A stretch of 64,000 nt of DNA from Metallyticus violacea (GCA_030762175.1 CM060834.1:29580501-29644500), one strand, 5' to 3'. Positions 18,412-26,693 are shown, counted from the stretch's first letter. Made by a program: numbers and translations. The notes: generated by a model from the letters alone, not told the origin.

Positions 18412-19451
18412 ATCGAGCTGATACTCGAACCCGGTACCCACGAGTTAAACTTGGTCGGATAACCTCTCCACTTAACCAAAAACTGTTTATTTCGACCGCG
18501 GCCTTTAGTGTCGAGTATTTTGTCTATTTTGAATGATGCCGGGGGAGCTACCTTTTGTATCTCCTCGGAGTAAAAGATACCGTCTATGGCCTCCCCACCC
18601 AAGTCCTTTAATTTATACACAACGGGGGAGCCGTATACCACCTCGTCAATCTGTAAAATTTCGTCCGTCCAATTTTGCTCGTACCCCTTGGCAAACTTCA
18701 TTTTCTCCTTAGATATACGCACATGGTCTCCCACGTTAAATTTAACTTTACGTGGTTTGTCTGCATTCCGACCATAAAGATTTTCGTAAACATGCAAAAT
18801 GTTGTCTTCATTGACATCCTTTGGAGCCATCTTTATGGACCTATGAAAGGAACTATTGTAAGACTTTAAAAGTGCAGGAAGCACGTCCACGTATCTATAT
18901 GTATTTTTATGTGTGAAATATTTCCACATTTTCGTCTTTAAGGTTCTATTGAAACGTTCTACAACACTGGCTTTGACATTATTTTTTGTAGTGTAATACT
19001 TTACACCATGTTTGGTTAAAAATGTTTGAAAGGTTTTGTTGGTGAACTCCGTTCCTTTATCTGTTTGCAATATCTTGGGGGTACGATGAGCGAATATAGT
19101 TTTAAACGCTTCTGTAATTTCACCCCCTACTTTTGATTTTAATGGTATAGCCCAAGCATATTTCGAGAAAACATCAATAACCGTCAAGATGTAAACGTAT
19201 GGTTTATTGTGCTCCTTTACGCCACTCATAATATTTAAATCGGCCTCCCAAAGGTCGTCCATGTTAGTCACGTGATAATTTCTGGTGGGGAACCGTTTTC
19301 TTATCGGTCTATGAAATGTATAACTATCCTGTGTTTGAAGAAACGACTCGATCTTAGATTTCGGTATACCTGTGGCCTTGCGAAGTTTGTCTGCAGTGCC
19401 AAAACCAGCATAGTGTTCAGGATTGAAATAGATTTTCTTCAGTGCGTTCAT
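18408..19451 (-). CDS. INT: RVE-family integrase with chromodomain
   Basis: This is the retroviral-type DDE integrase that inserts the element and makes the 6-bp duplication. Catalytic residues: D71 (WEADLNI), D131 (QTDKGTEF) and E165 (SVVERFNRT). A conserved KASVVERFNRTLK block follows. The C-terminal region (about residues 300-345) is a chromodomain: DKILDTKGRGRNKQFLVKWR followed by GYP and a SWVP aromatic, expected to read methylated histones and bias insertion. The N-terminal 60 residues probably hold a zinc-less DNA-binding region; no HHCC is seen. The ATG at 19451 overlaps the upstream stop as ATGA and is preferred over the GTG further upstream. Length, 347 aa, is normal. Confidence 0.95.
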   Translation of the reverse strand: MNALKKIYFNPEHYAGFGTADKLRKATGIPKSKIESFLQTQDSYTFHRPIRKRFPTRNYHVTNMDDLWEADLNIMSGVKEHNKPYVYILTVIDVFSKYAWAIPLKSKVGGEITEAFKTIFAHRTPKILQTDKGTEFTNKTFQTFLTKHGVKYYTTKNNVKASVVERFNRTLKTKMWKYFTHKNTYRYVDVLPALLKSYNSSFHRSIKMAPKDVNEDNILHVYENLYGRNADKPRKVKFNVGDHVRISKEKMKFAKGYEQNWTDEILQIDEVVYGSPVVYKLKDLGGEAIDGIFYSEEIQKVAPPASFKIDKILDTKGRGRNKQFLVKWRGYPTKFNSWVPGSSISSI

Positions 19452-19816
19452 AGTTGTTCCCACACTTGTCTGCGAAGGTTATAAGACTTTTTTACTGGTA
19501 ATCGGCTTTTATTTACTTTCGTCTTTGTCGATTTCTCTTCCTCCTTTACCTCGACACCATTGGTTTCAAGGTATGGTTCCCTCACTTGTGACTCGATACC
19601 ATTGGTTTCAAGGTATGGTTCCCTCACTTGTGACATAAGATCGAGATAGTTGGCCAACTTATATTTTATCAACTGCCATTTTTCAGGGTGTGGTAAATGT
19701 GTACGCTGTAATTTATTCATTTCTCTGATGAGTTGGTTAAGTGATTTGTCCACGAGGTGAAGCTTTTCGACAGCTTTTGGCTGTGAAGCTAGTATAATTT
19801 GCTTACCGTGCTTCAT
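19448..19816 (-). CDS. 122-aa small Polinton protein with 14-aa duplication
   Basis: Function is unknown. It abuts the upstream stop (TAA then ATG, no gap) and overlaps the integrase start (ATGA). Residues 15-60 form a likely helical region (VDKSLNQLIREMNKLQ, then WQLIKYKLANYLDLM), a pattern I associate with small conserved Polinton proteins next to INT. Residues 62-89 are two tandem copies of a 14-residue unit, SQVREPYLETNGIE and SQVREPYLETNGVE, encoded by a 42-bp DNA duplication (19551-19634). The tail is Lys-rich, ending KSYNLRRQVWEQL. A scaffolding or DNA-bound accessory role is possible but unproven. Confidence 0.75.
   Translation of the reverse strand: MKHGKQIILASQPKAVEKLHLVDKSLNQLIREMNKLQRTHLPHPEKWQLIKYKLANYLDLMSQVREPYLETNGIESQVREPYLETNGVEVKEEEKSTKTKVNKSRLPVKKSYNLRRQVWEQL
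19551..19634. repeat. 42-bp in-frame tandem duplication
   Basis: Two 42-bp copies (19551-19592, 19593-19634) differ by one base and code for two 14-residue repeats in the 122-aa protein. Near identity means the duplication is recent. Confidence 0.95.
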
Positions 19817-20170
19817 TTAACTCAAATTTGACACGAGTGCACTACCGAGTGAAGCCAATATCGGGAGTAGAAAAGCAGGTAAAAAACCTCCTCTCTGTAC
19901 AAGAATCTTTTTCTTTTCCTTTAAGGAAAGTCGTTTGTTAATTAATTTTCTCCAGCTAGCTTTATGCTTCTTTAAGCGTTTTAAACAATTTATAGGTAAA
20001 CTAACATGACCTCTGCACACGTTGAGTACACACTCGGAAATGGCTTTAATTAGCTGAGGGTTAGCACTTTTCAACAGTTTTTGTCGCAAAATAGGTTTAG
20101 CCTTGGCTAGCACTGACAAATTTGCATGTTGCCTTGCAATCAGTGGGCTACTCAGTCTGGCAATGCTCAT
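19817..20170 (-). CDS. 117-aa small Polinton protein with hydrophobic C-terminus
   Basis: This unnamed but typical Polinton protein sits between the ATPase and INT. The N-terminal two thirds are basic and helical (KPILRQKLLKSANPQLIKAI, a CxxxxCRG stretch, then KRLKKHKASWRKLINKR). A short charged run, SLKEKKKILVQRGGF, leads into a hydrophobic C-terminal segment LPAFLLPILASLGSALV (about residues 97-113). The QRGGF junction is near the adenain pattern xXGG|X but has Q instead of M/I/L at P4. The tail suggests membrane association or a capsid-internal amphipathic peptide. The gene starts 96 bp after the ATPase stop; that gap carries AATAAA and TTTAAATAA, so a new transcript may start here. Confidence 0.82.
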   Translation of the reverse strand: MSIARLSSPLIARQHANLSVLAKAKPILRQKLLKSANPQLIKAISECVLNVCRGHVSLPINCLKRLKKHKASWRKLINKRLSLKEKKKILVQRGGFLPAFLLPILASLGSALVSNLS

Positions 20171-20266
20171 CCTGTCTATGTCTGTGATTAAATGACTGAA
20201 GTGTGATCGTTGCTCGTTTATTTAAACTCTCTGGGAAGCACACAAATAAAACCTTCAGAAAAGTGG
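20171..20266 (-). promoter_or_regulatory. 96-bp gap: possible poly(A) site and promoter
   Basis: This is the only sizeable non-coding gap in the first half of the array. On the minus strand it contains TTTAAATAAACG (AATAAA at 20217-20222), which could serve as a polyadenylation signal for a POLB-ATP transcript or as a TATA-like element for the next block. Confidence 0.4.
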
Positions 20267-20914
20267 TCAACAATTGGGTATAAAATAAGAAGGCGTTTCC
20301 CCTGGTAGGACGCCGGTTCGATACCTGTATTGATTTGGCGTGTACTGAGTGCAATCCAACACTAGATACCCGTGTGGGTTTTCAGTAGCTTTTTCAAATG
20401 CCTCTAAAAGAAACCTAGAGTTCTTTGGTTCGATCTGTTGACAAAGCCTATGAATTTGCATTTTATCTCTATTGTTTTTAAACACGACAATGTAGTTTGC
20501 ATTTAGAGATATAGTTCGAAATTTCTTTCCTTGTGGAAACACGTTTTGTAATATGTAAATAATCCCGAAGCGTTTGTGATGTGAATCTCTAGTGAAAAAA
20601 TTTGACACGTTTTCCCCGGAGGCTTGATACATTAAATCATCCAAAATAACTAAATCCCCCTCGTTAACAGTGTCCAAATCTGGTATACCTGCATGGGTTG
20701 CGAAGAACGGGCTTGGTTTAGGAGAATATTCTAATGGATGACACCACAACACTTTTCTCGCGGGTCTGTCAAACATTCTGTCTGCATTACTAATTAAATT
20801 TTTCACAAATGTAGACTTACCACACCGCGACGGACCTGCAATTAGCATAGTGCACGGGAAATTAAATTTAAAGTGTTGGTTAGTAGACATTGTGGGCGAC
20901 TGATGTGATCTCAT
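20267..20914 (-). CDS. ATP: FtsK/HerA-type genome-packaging ATPase
   Basis: This P-loop ATPase of the FtsK/HerA superfamily (A32-like) is predicted to pump element DNA into capsids. Walker A is GPSRCGKST at residues 27-35, preceded by a hydrophobic strand (CTMLIA). Walker B is LVILDDLM at about 88-95. A conserved HKRFGIIYILQN segment follows. Length, 215 aa, is normal for Polinton ATPases. The start ATG directly follows the polymerase stop (TAAATG); a second in-frame ATG nine codons later (MSTNQHFKF) is an alternative start. It is part of the replication-packaging block. Confidence 0.95.
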   Translation of the reverse strand: MRSHQSPTMSTNQHFKFNFPCTMLIAGPSRCGKSTFVKNLISNADRMFDRPARKVLWCHPLEYSPKPSPFFATHAGIPDLDTVNEGDLVILDDLMYQASGENVSNFFTRDSHHKRFGIIYILQNVFPQGKKFRTISLNANYIVVFKNNRDKMQIHRLCQQIEPKNSRFLLEAFEKATENPHGYLVLDCTQYTPNQYRYRTGVLPGETPSYFIPNC

Positions 20915-23900
20915 TTAGACACGCCTTCTTTTATACCCATACGGGTAGGAATCAAAGTTTTCACACTGCACACGTTTGTTGACCACCATCCTATAGGTTT
21001 TCACTGAAGACTCAGTTACCACAGTTCCTAGAAATTTCCTAGAAATCTGTGTGCCTTCAAGTACTACCGACATTGAATTATCCCTCAGCACGGTGTTCCT
21101 GATAACGTCGGAGTTTACATTTTCCAAATTCCCCGAGTTGAGGGTGATGCCTTTAATTTTACAGACAGAGTGCGTCTTATCTCCACACTTAACCTCTATG
21201 GTGTAACTTTTTGGACCTGTAGATGCAAATCTGCAAATATACGCTCCATCGCCGTACTTTTCTATTTCATCTGTCATACAGCCTAAAAATGGTCCCGTGG
21301 TTGGCAACCATTCCCCCGGTCTGTACGTGGCTATAACAGAATCTGTGTCGAAATAACACACGCGTTCGCCCAATCTCCTAAGGTAGGAATAGAGTTCGAT
21401 TCTTGCATGGGCAGTTGTATATGCAGCTATGACTGTGTTACTAGTAAAATTCAATTTAGGATTCTGTTCGCAATGTTTCCACACCACATACATTACCTCC
21501 TCTGTAGCGGGCAGGTAAGACTGTACCTCTACACCTGGGTCATTAAGTAGGTCTATGAGCCTCGAATAATCTTTCACAAGCTCGCATGTGGACAAGTTAT
21601 CTCTTTGGCCGTATTTTCCCCAAAAGGAGTTTAACATCAGTTTGGCCAACTCACGTCTGCCAGGATTGATTTCAATAGCGTCTTTATCCAGTGCCACGCC
21701 TTCTTTTTCCAAAAATCGTGCGATATACTCGTTTCTCATGGCAGGAGTGTCGCAGTCTTTGGGCCAACCGGAGGCTTCGGTTTTAATTTTCAGAAACTGA
21801 TTCACATAGTCCTGAAAAAGCCCCTTTTCTCCAGTGATGGGGTTATAGCGTACCATGTCATATTCCCATATTTCATACACGTGAATCACGCTATAACCTT
21901 CCTCTAATGCGACTTTAATCTCGTCCACTACCCAGGTTCCTGTCATACATCTTTCGTCCTCTGTATGCGTGCACTCTGTCTGATTCTCCATCTCTGCACA
22001 TGTTCGGCATAGCGGAAACATAAGTTTACCGTTAATGCGCGACGGCAGGACGGGGTGGTACAGTCTTTCTGGGGGAAGAATTTTACACTTTACAATACCG
22101 CCCTCAACATCTTGCAAATTTGGTAAATTATTCACATGAATTTTTGGGTGTCCAACAGGGTAAGCCTTGGTCTTATTTACGAACGGGTACAAACTGCACA
22201 CATCATAGTAAAACATTTTCATATCTCCAGAGGCTTCGCAGTAGGTTTTCGTACAATTTGTACGTCCACCAAAGAAGGCATCTCGTGGATTGAGAGGTTC
22301 GGGGTAGGGAAAACTTTTGACAAATTCAGCCAAAACCCTATTGGTCTTAATCAAACCATTGAACTCACACTCCCACATCTCGGTCACGTTATACCCAGCA
22401 TGCCTCATCATCTTCGTGACCTTCACGGTGTCCTCGTATCTGGAACTCATGGTCTGGTTGCCAGTGTTGTATAACCTTGAATTCCTATTCGGGTAACAAC
22501 GTGTGCAACCGTGGTAGAAGCATCCATGAAAGAAATAGACACATTTCCCTTCTTCTTTGTACCCGTCCACTTTATGCCCTAAAACTTTAATTTCCCGACA
22601 CCGATAAGCATGCTGTATGATGGTTGATTGCTGCTGTTCCAACCAAGACAGCCAGATACACGCTACCCGCGATTGCTTATCAGCTAAACGGTATCCTCCT
22701 GCGGGAATAAGTGGTATTTTATTTCTTGGCATGAACCGTTTCCTATATACATTCATGCATGCCTGAGCTATGGTGACGCATTCTCTAAACGGGTCAATAC
22801 CGTTCTCGTCAATAAATTGTTTCCTAAATTTGGAAACACCTTGACTCAAGAGATAAACGTCAGTTTTACAGTAAGTAACCATTTCTTTTTTCATGTCAAA
22901 GACATAATTTGAGGACAACTTTTCATTATGCCACTGCTCGAAAGTCTTGCGGTCATCAACACTCATGCCATCTGGGCAGTAATATTTTTGCTCTGGTACA
23001 GGACCAACATACTTTTCGTTTTCCTTGGTGTTGAACAGGTAAGGAAAATAACCTTTACATTCAGGCAGTTGAAAGGTTTTTGAAAAGTGAGACAGTGGCA
23101 TAGGAATGAAATTCAAAGAGTCTAGAAAAGTTACACTCTTATACTTCATTCTGTAAATTTTGCTTCCATTCATAATCAGTTCGGGGTCCCAATTTAGGGT
23201 GCCCACCATGTGTTTTAACAAAAACTGGCCATCATACGACCTCAAGTTGTGTGCTATGACAATAATGTCACGGGATTCGAACCCTGGTTGTGTGATGTGG
23301 TCAAACAATTCTTTTACAGGCTCCTTGTCGAATACCCATTCTTTAACACCACATTGTGTACAATAGGGCATCTTATGAGACTTGTCCACACACAGACCAC
23401 AACTTTTATGCATTATACATAGATTAGGAATGTGTTCAAACACGTCTGTGGAATAAAGCGTGTTCTGAGTACACTCGAAATCTATGAACATGAACACGAA
23501 ATTCTTTCGCAAATTTGGTGAATTGTACGGCCGAATGTAGCACTCGTGGTTGGCATTCACATGGACCTTACAAGTAACACAATAAATTTCTCCGCACTGG
23601 TGAGGAGTTTTCCTAAGCCTCATATTCACAAGTTTGTTACACAACGGGCATACTTTTTCCACGTCGCATACTGACATGGATTTAGGGTAATATTTCCCCT
23701 TAATCAAATGATTATTAAAACAGGTCTCCCCGTTGAAATCGCGATGACATGAATCGCATTTCACATACCTATCAAATGATGTTGGACACCTCTGTCGACA
23801 CTTGACACAGTTTAGATCACACCTGTGAGTTTCTTTTTTATTAAGTGAGGGAAAATTACAATGTCGGCAATACCACTTACATTTGAATGCCCCGTGTAGG

Positions 23901-25171
23901 TTTACAATTGCATTAAAATGGCTGTCGTGGAATATTACGTCGATGTGTTTATCGGTGTTAATTTCCGACTTGTAGAGGACATTTTTACCATTATGACCAC
24001 CAAAAACAGTGATAGGATACTCCTTTAGCGCTATTTCAAAGAGTTTCACGTCGTCAAGTGTAAACGGGCCATCGGTTTTGCCTATTTTCTCACACAACTC
24101 TACAGCTTTTTGTTTTTGCAGACGGTCATATCGCGTAATAGAACCATAATGAACATCCCCGTCAATTTTGGATTTGCACACTGCGATGGCTCTAGGTAGA
24201 CAAAGATTGTCTTTGTTTTTAATTTCTATAATACCTTTGTTTTTACTACAGTCGTCGCAGCGTTTGTAACATGAACCTGATATTTCATTTGTCCAAATAC
24301 ACGACATTTTGATTGCCCCTCCCAACAAAAATTCTTTGTTACTTTGCATTATTTTCTCCATTGATTTCAATACGGCCTCGGGGTTTACCTGATCAAACCT
24401 ACGTACACTCATGTTAAAAGGTCTAGCAGGATTTTTGGTATCATGAACGGTTATTCCTACGAACCCTGGTTGGTTTTTTAGCAGATTGTCATCAACAAAT
24501 GATAAATAATCATGAAACACTTTGGAAACCCATTGGTCAGGATCTGCATCTTTAGGCATCGAACTCACCATAATTTCAGTTTCAGAGTACCCAGAATAAA
24601 ATTTTTTAGTTGCCCTCTGGCTATGGTTAATAATTTCGAAAGATGGTTGCAAGGTTGCACTTACCTGTGGCACAATGCTGTCAACAAGAGAAGGTGGTAC
24701 ACCATTTCCGGTAGAAGGCGAGCCAGCTCCGGTAGAAGACGAAGCAGTTCCGGTAGAAGACGAAGCAGCTCCGGTAGAAGGCGAGCCAGCTCCGGTAGAA
24801 GACGAAGCAGCTCCGGTAGAAGGCGAAGCAGCTCCGGTAGAAGGCGAGGCAGCTCCGGTAGAAGACGAAGCAGCAGGACGGTATGGTTCACCGTTTCCGG
24901 TCTGATCACTTTTGCTGGCCACACCGCCCGAGAAGCCACGTGTTCTCTTAAGAGTGAGCTTGCCCCCATAACGTGTTCTCTTGCGATGATCACAACTTTT
25001 CTTTTTGTTGACGAACTGTTCTAAAACCGACGTGAACCCTTCAACTAGACTCCCAGTACCGGAGTTTCCGTTATTCCTCGAAGACTCGGGCCCCTGGTCA
25101 CTGATGGAAGTGTTTGTAGAAGATTGATCGGCAGAAGATTCGTCTCCGTAGTTGACAACCTTGGCAGACAT
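20915..25171 (-). CDS. POLB: protein-primed family B DNA polymerase
   Basis: This is the replicative polymerase of the element (1418 aa from the ATG at 25171; a GTG lies three codons upstream). In order: a Ser/Gly-rich start with basic runs (KRTRYGGKLTLKRTR, nuclear-signal-like, about 65-80); a 7-residue repeat block (STGAASP, about 103-155); an OTU-like segment with DNLCLPRAIAV near 321 and SHFNAIVNL near 417; a Cys/His-rich zinc-binding region (about 430-550); exonuclease motifs FIDFECT (about 562), HNLRSYD (about 641) and YCKTDVYLL (about 767); a VFFHGCFYHGC insert (about 880); and polymerase motifs DVCSLYP (about 990), KLMLNSFWGKYG (about 1177) and YFDTDS (about 1273). All catalytic residues are present, and there are no stops. 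Confidence 0.97.
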   Translation of the reverse strand: MSAKVVNYGDESSADQSSTNTSISDQGPESSRNNGNSGTGSLVEGFTSVLEQFVNKKKSCDHRKRTRYGGKLTLKRTRGFSGGVASKSDQTGNGEPYRPAASSSTGAASPSTGAASPSTGAASSSTGAGSPSTGAASSSTGTASSSTGAGSPSTGNGVPPSLVDSIVPQVSATLQPSFEIINHSQRATKKFYSGYSETEIMVSSMPKDADPDQWVSKVFHDYLSFVDDNLLKNQPGFVGITVHDTKNPARPFNMSVRRFDQVNPEAVLKSMEKIMQSNKEFLLGGAIKMSCIWTNEISGSCYKRCDDCSKNKGIIEIKNKDNLCLPRAIAVCKSKIDGDVHYGSITRYDRLQKQKAVELCEKIGKTDGPFTLDDVKLFEIALKEYPITVFGGHNGKNVLYKSEINTDKHIDVIFHDSHFNAIVNLHGAFKCKWYCRHCNFPSLNKKETHRCDLNCVKCRQRCPTSFDRYVKCDSCHRDFNGETCFNNHLIKGKYYPKSMSVCDVEKVCPLCNKLVNMRLRKTPHQCGEIYCVTCKVHVNANHECYIRPYNSPNLRKNFVFMFIDFECTQNTLYSTDVFEHIPNLCIMHKSCGLCVDKSHKMPYCTQCGVKEWVFDKEPVKELFDHITQPGFESRDIIVIAHNLRSYDGQFLLKHMVGTLNWDPELIMNGSKIYRMKYKSVTFLDSLNFIPMPLSHFSKTFQLPECKGYFPYLFNTKENEKYVGPVPEQKYYCPDGMSVDDRKTFEQWHNEKLSSNYVFDMKKEMVTYCKTDVYLLSQGVSKFRKQFIDENGIDPFRECVTIAQACMNVYRKRFMPRNKIPLIPAGGYRLADKQSRVACIWLSWLEQQQSTIIQHAYRCREIKVLGHKVDGYKEEGKCVYFFHGCFYHGCTRCYPNRNSRLYNTGNQTMSSRYEDTVKVTKMMRHAGYNVTEMWECEFNGLIKTNRVLAEFVKSFPYPEPLNPRDAFFGGRTNCTKTYCEASGDMKMFYYDVCSLYPFVNKTKAYPVGHPKIHVNNLPNLQDVEGGIVKCKILPPERLYHPVLPSRINGKLMFPLCRTCAEMENQTECTHTEDERCMTGTWVVDEIKVALEEGYSVIHVYEIWEYDMVRYNPITGEKGLFQDYVNQFLKIKTEASGWPKDCDTPAMRNEYIARFLEKEGVALDKDAIEINPGRRELAKLMLNSFWGKYGQRDNLSTCELVKDYSRLIDLLNDPGVEVQSYLPATEEVMYVVWKHCEQNPKLNFTSNTVIAAYTTAHARIELYSYLRRLGERVCYFDTDSVIATYRPGEWLPTTGPFLGCMTDEIEKYGDGAYICRFASTGPKSYTIEVKCGDKTHSVCKIKGITLNSGNLENVNSDVIRNTVLRDNSMSVVLEGTQISRKFLGTVVTESSVKTYRMVVNKRVQCENFDSYPYGYKRRRV
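24706..24867. repeat. 21-bp coding minisatellite in POLB
   Basis: Eight copies of a TCCGGTAGAAG core recur with a 21-bp period and code in frame for a Ser/Thr/Gly/Ala/Pro heptad. The tract would act as a flexible linker between the basic N-terminus and the OTU-like region. It also opens spurious long frames on both strands. Confidence 0.92.
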
Positions 25172-25330
25172 GATTACCACGTGATATAAGCATCTTTCGT
25201 CGCGATTGAACTTTTATAGACAACAAAAGATAACGCCCACACCCAATAGACAACAAAGACCACGCCCACAACCAATGAGAAGGTGAGGTTTCTACTGCGC
25301 ATGCATAACCCTACAGCCAATCGTCGTACA
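25172..25330 (-). promoter_or_regulatory. POLB promoter
   Basis: Read on the minus strand, this 160-bp region holds a TATA box (TATAAAAG, 25211-25218) about 40 bp before the ATG. It also holds inverted CCAAT boxes (ATTGG) at 25243-25247, 25272-25276 and 25317-25321, GC-box/CACCC-like GGGCG at about 25234 and 25263, and an E-box CACGTG at 25178-25183. This is a textbook RNA polymerase II promoter for POLB and possibly for several downstream genes. Confidence 0.7.
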
Positions 25331-25804
25331 AATGGTGGGGGAAGGTTTTTTAATCTTCCATCGGGTACGCGGTGTGAGTTTGCTAGAAGAAGAAAAAAGA
25401 ATCCCCTTGTTTTTGACTTTTTTCTGTCACTGTGTGTTAGTAAGAAAACTTTTAGTTGGCTCTGTAAAGAAAAACCCACACATATTGTTTTTGACTTTTC
25501 TAACCCTGTGTGAGAAAATACAGAGTTTTAGTTAAAAAGAATATATACAAGTTAAAAAGAATATATACAAACGAATAAGAAACAATCCATTGACTCGGTT
25601 TTTTAGAAGAAGAAAAGATGGCCTCCGAATTCTTTTATAAACACGCGTGAACAAAGCATGGAAATACAGAAAAAGAAACTTTTAGTTGGCTCTGTAAAGA
25701 AAAACCCTCACATATTGTTTTTGACTTTTCTAACCCTGTGTGAGAAAACACAGAGTTTTTGTTAAAAAGAATATATACAAACGAATAAGAAACCACCCAT
25801 GTCG
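25331..25804. repeat. subterminal repeats between promoter and right TIR
   Basis: No gene is seen. A block of about 115 bp (TTAGTTGGCTCTGTAAAGAA, AAAACCC, CACATATTGTTTTTGACTTT, TCTAACCCTGTGTGAGAAAA, then AAGAATATATACAAACGAAT) occurs at about 25449-25590 and 25679-25797, and a third time within the right terminal repeat at about 26072-26187. The first copy also has a short internal duplication (GTTAAAAAGAATATATACAA). Confidence 0.8.
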
Positions 25805-26687
25805 ATGTGAAAGAACTTTTATTAACAATGTCTTTTCCCCCGAAAGAAAGAACTTTTAAATGTCTCTGAAGATAGGATTTTAGAAGAATGTTTTTTGTTT
25901 CCTTGTGAAAATAATAGCTTTTTAGAAATACAGAGAAAAAGCAACGTGAAAAAGAAACTTTTAAAATACCCACATATTGTTTTCGACTTTTGAAAACACC
26001 GTGACAACTCCCATGTGAGGGAACAAAAAGCATTGTGTGGTGTACAGAGCGAGCCAACGTGTTATTTTTAGTTTGGCTCTGTAAAGAAAAACCCACACAT
26101 ATTGTTTTTGACTTTTCTAACCCTGTGTGAGAAAATACAGAGTTTTTGTTAAAAAGAATATATACAAACGAATAAGAAACCACCCATTGAAGACCGAATT
26201 CACGCAAAAGCATTGTGCGGGCGGCGAACAAAGCGAGGGACACAAGGCGGGCGGCGAACAAAGCGAGGCGGGCGGCGAAAGCGAGCGGTGGGGGGAGCGA
26301 GCAGTGGCGAACTGCCAACGCAGTGGCGGAAGGGCTCTCCATTTTTTTACAACGTAATTAATTGATCACACACACTTTTTTCGGGAGATTTAAATCCAAC
26401 ACTCGATCAAACAGAGATTTTCCTATCGCTTAATCAAACAGAAATTTTGATATCAATTCAAATTGAGATTTTGATATCAACACCCCACCCCCACAACACC
26501 CACACCACCACCACCACCCCCACCACCACCACCCCCACCACCACCACCACCACCACCACCTCCCACCACCTCCCACCACCACCACCCCCACCTCCCACCC
26601 CCACCTCCCACCACTTTTGATATCACCCCCCACCCCTTTTGATATCAATTTGATATAAAAATCACGCGAGGAGGGATATATACTACT
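25805..26687 (-). repeat. Polinton right terminal inverted repeat
   Basis: This is the inverted counterpart of 11697-12470, about 883 bp. It keeps a block of about 110-115 bp (about 25935-26050) that the left copy has lost. The matched portions are nearly identical, which argues for recent insertion or gene conversion between ends. The C-rich plus-strand tract at about 26485-26635 mirrors the left G-rich tract. Confidence 0.95.
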
Positions 26688-26693
26688 GCCCTC
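26688..26693. other. Polinton target-site duplication, right
   Basis: This is an exact copy of GCCCTC at 11691-11696. The next bases, ATA, complete the interrupted mariner terminal repeat. Confidence 0.95.

Larger units (their letters stand above)
11697..26687 (-). mobile_element. complete Polinton/Maverick element, 14,991 bp
   Basis: This is a self-synthesising, virus-like DNA transposon. It has AG...CT ends, long terminal inverted repeats, a 6-bp target duplication, and the diagnostic gene set: protein-primed polymerase B, RVE integrase, packaging ATPase, adenain-like protease, and major and minor capsid proteins. All genes run on the minus strand and none of the core genes contains a stop or frameshift. 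Intact capsid and packaging genes suggest it could form particles (the polintovirus/adintovirus idea), but that is inference. It interrupts a dead mariner. Confidence 0.97.

Noticed and set aside
24512..25024. Long plus-strand and second minus-strand frames over the polymerase 5' end (Ser/Arg- or Leu/Pro-rich).
   Set aside because: They are shadows of the 21-bp minisatellite in the real polymerase frame.
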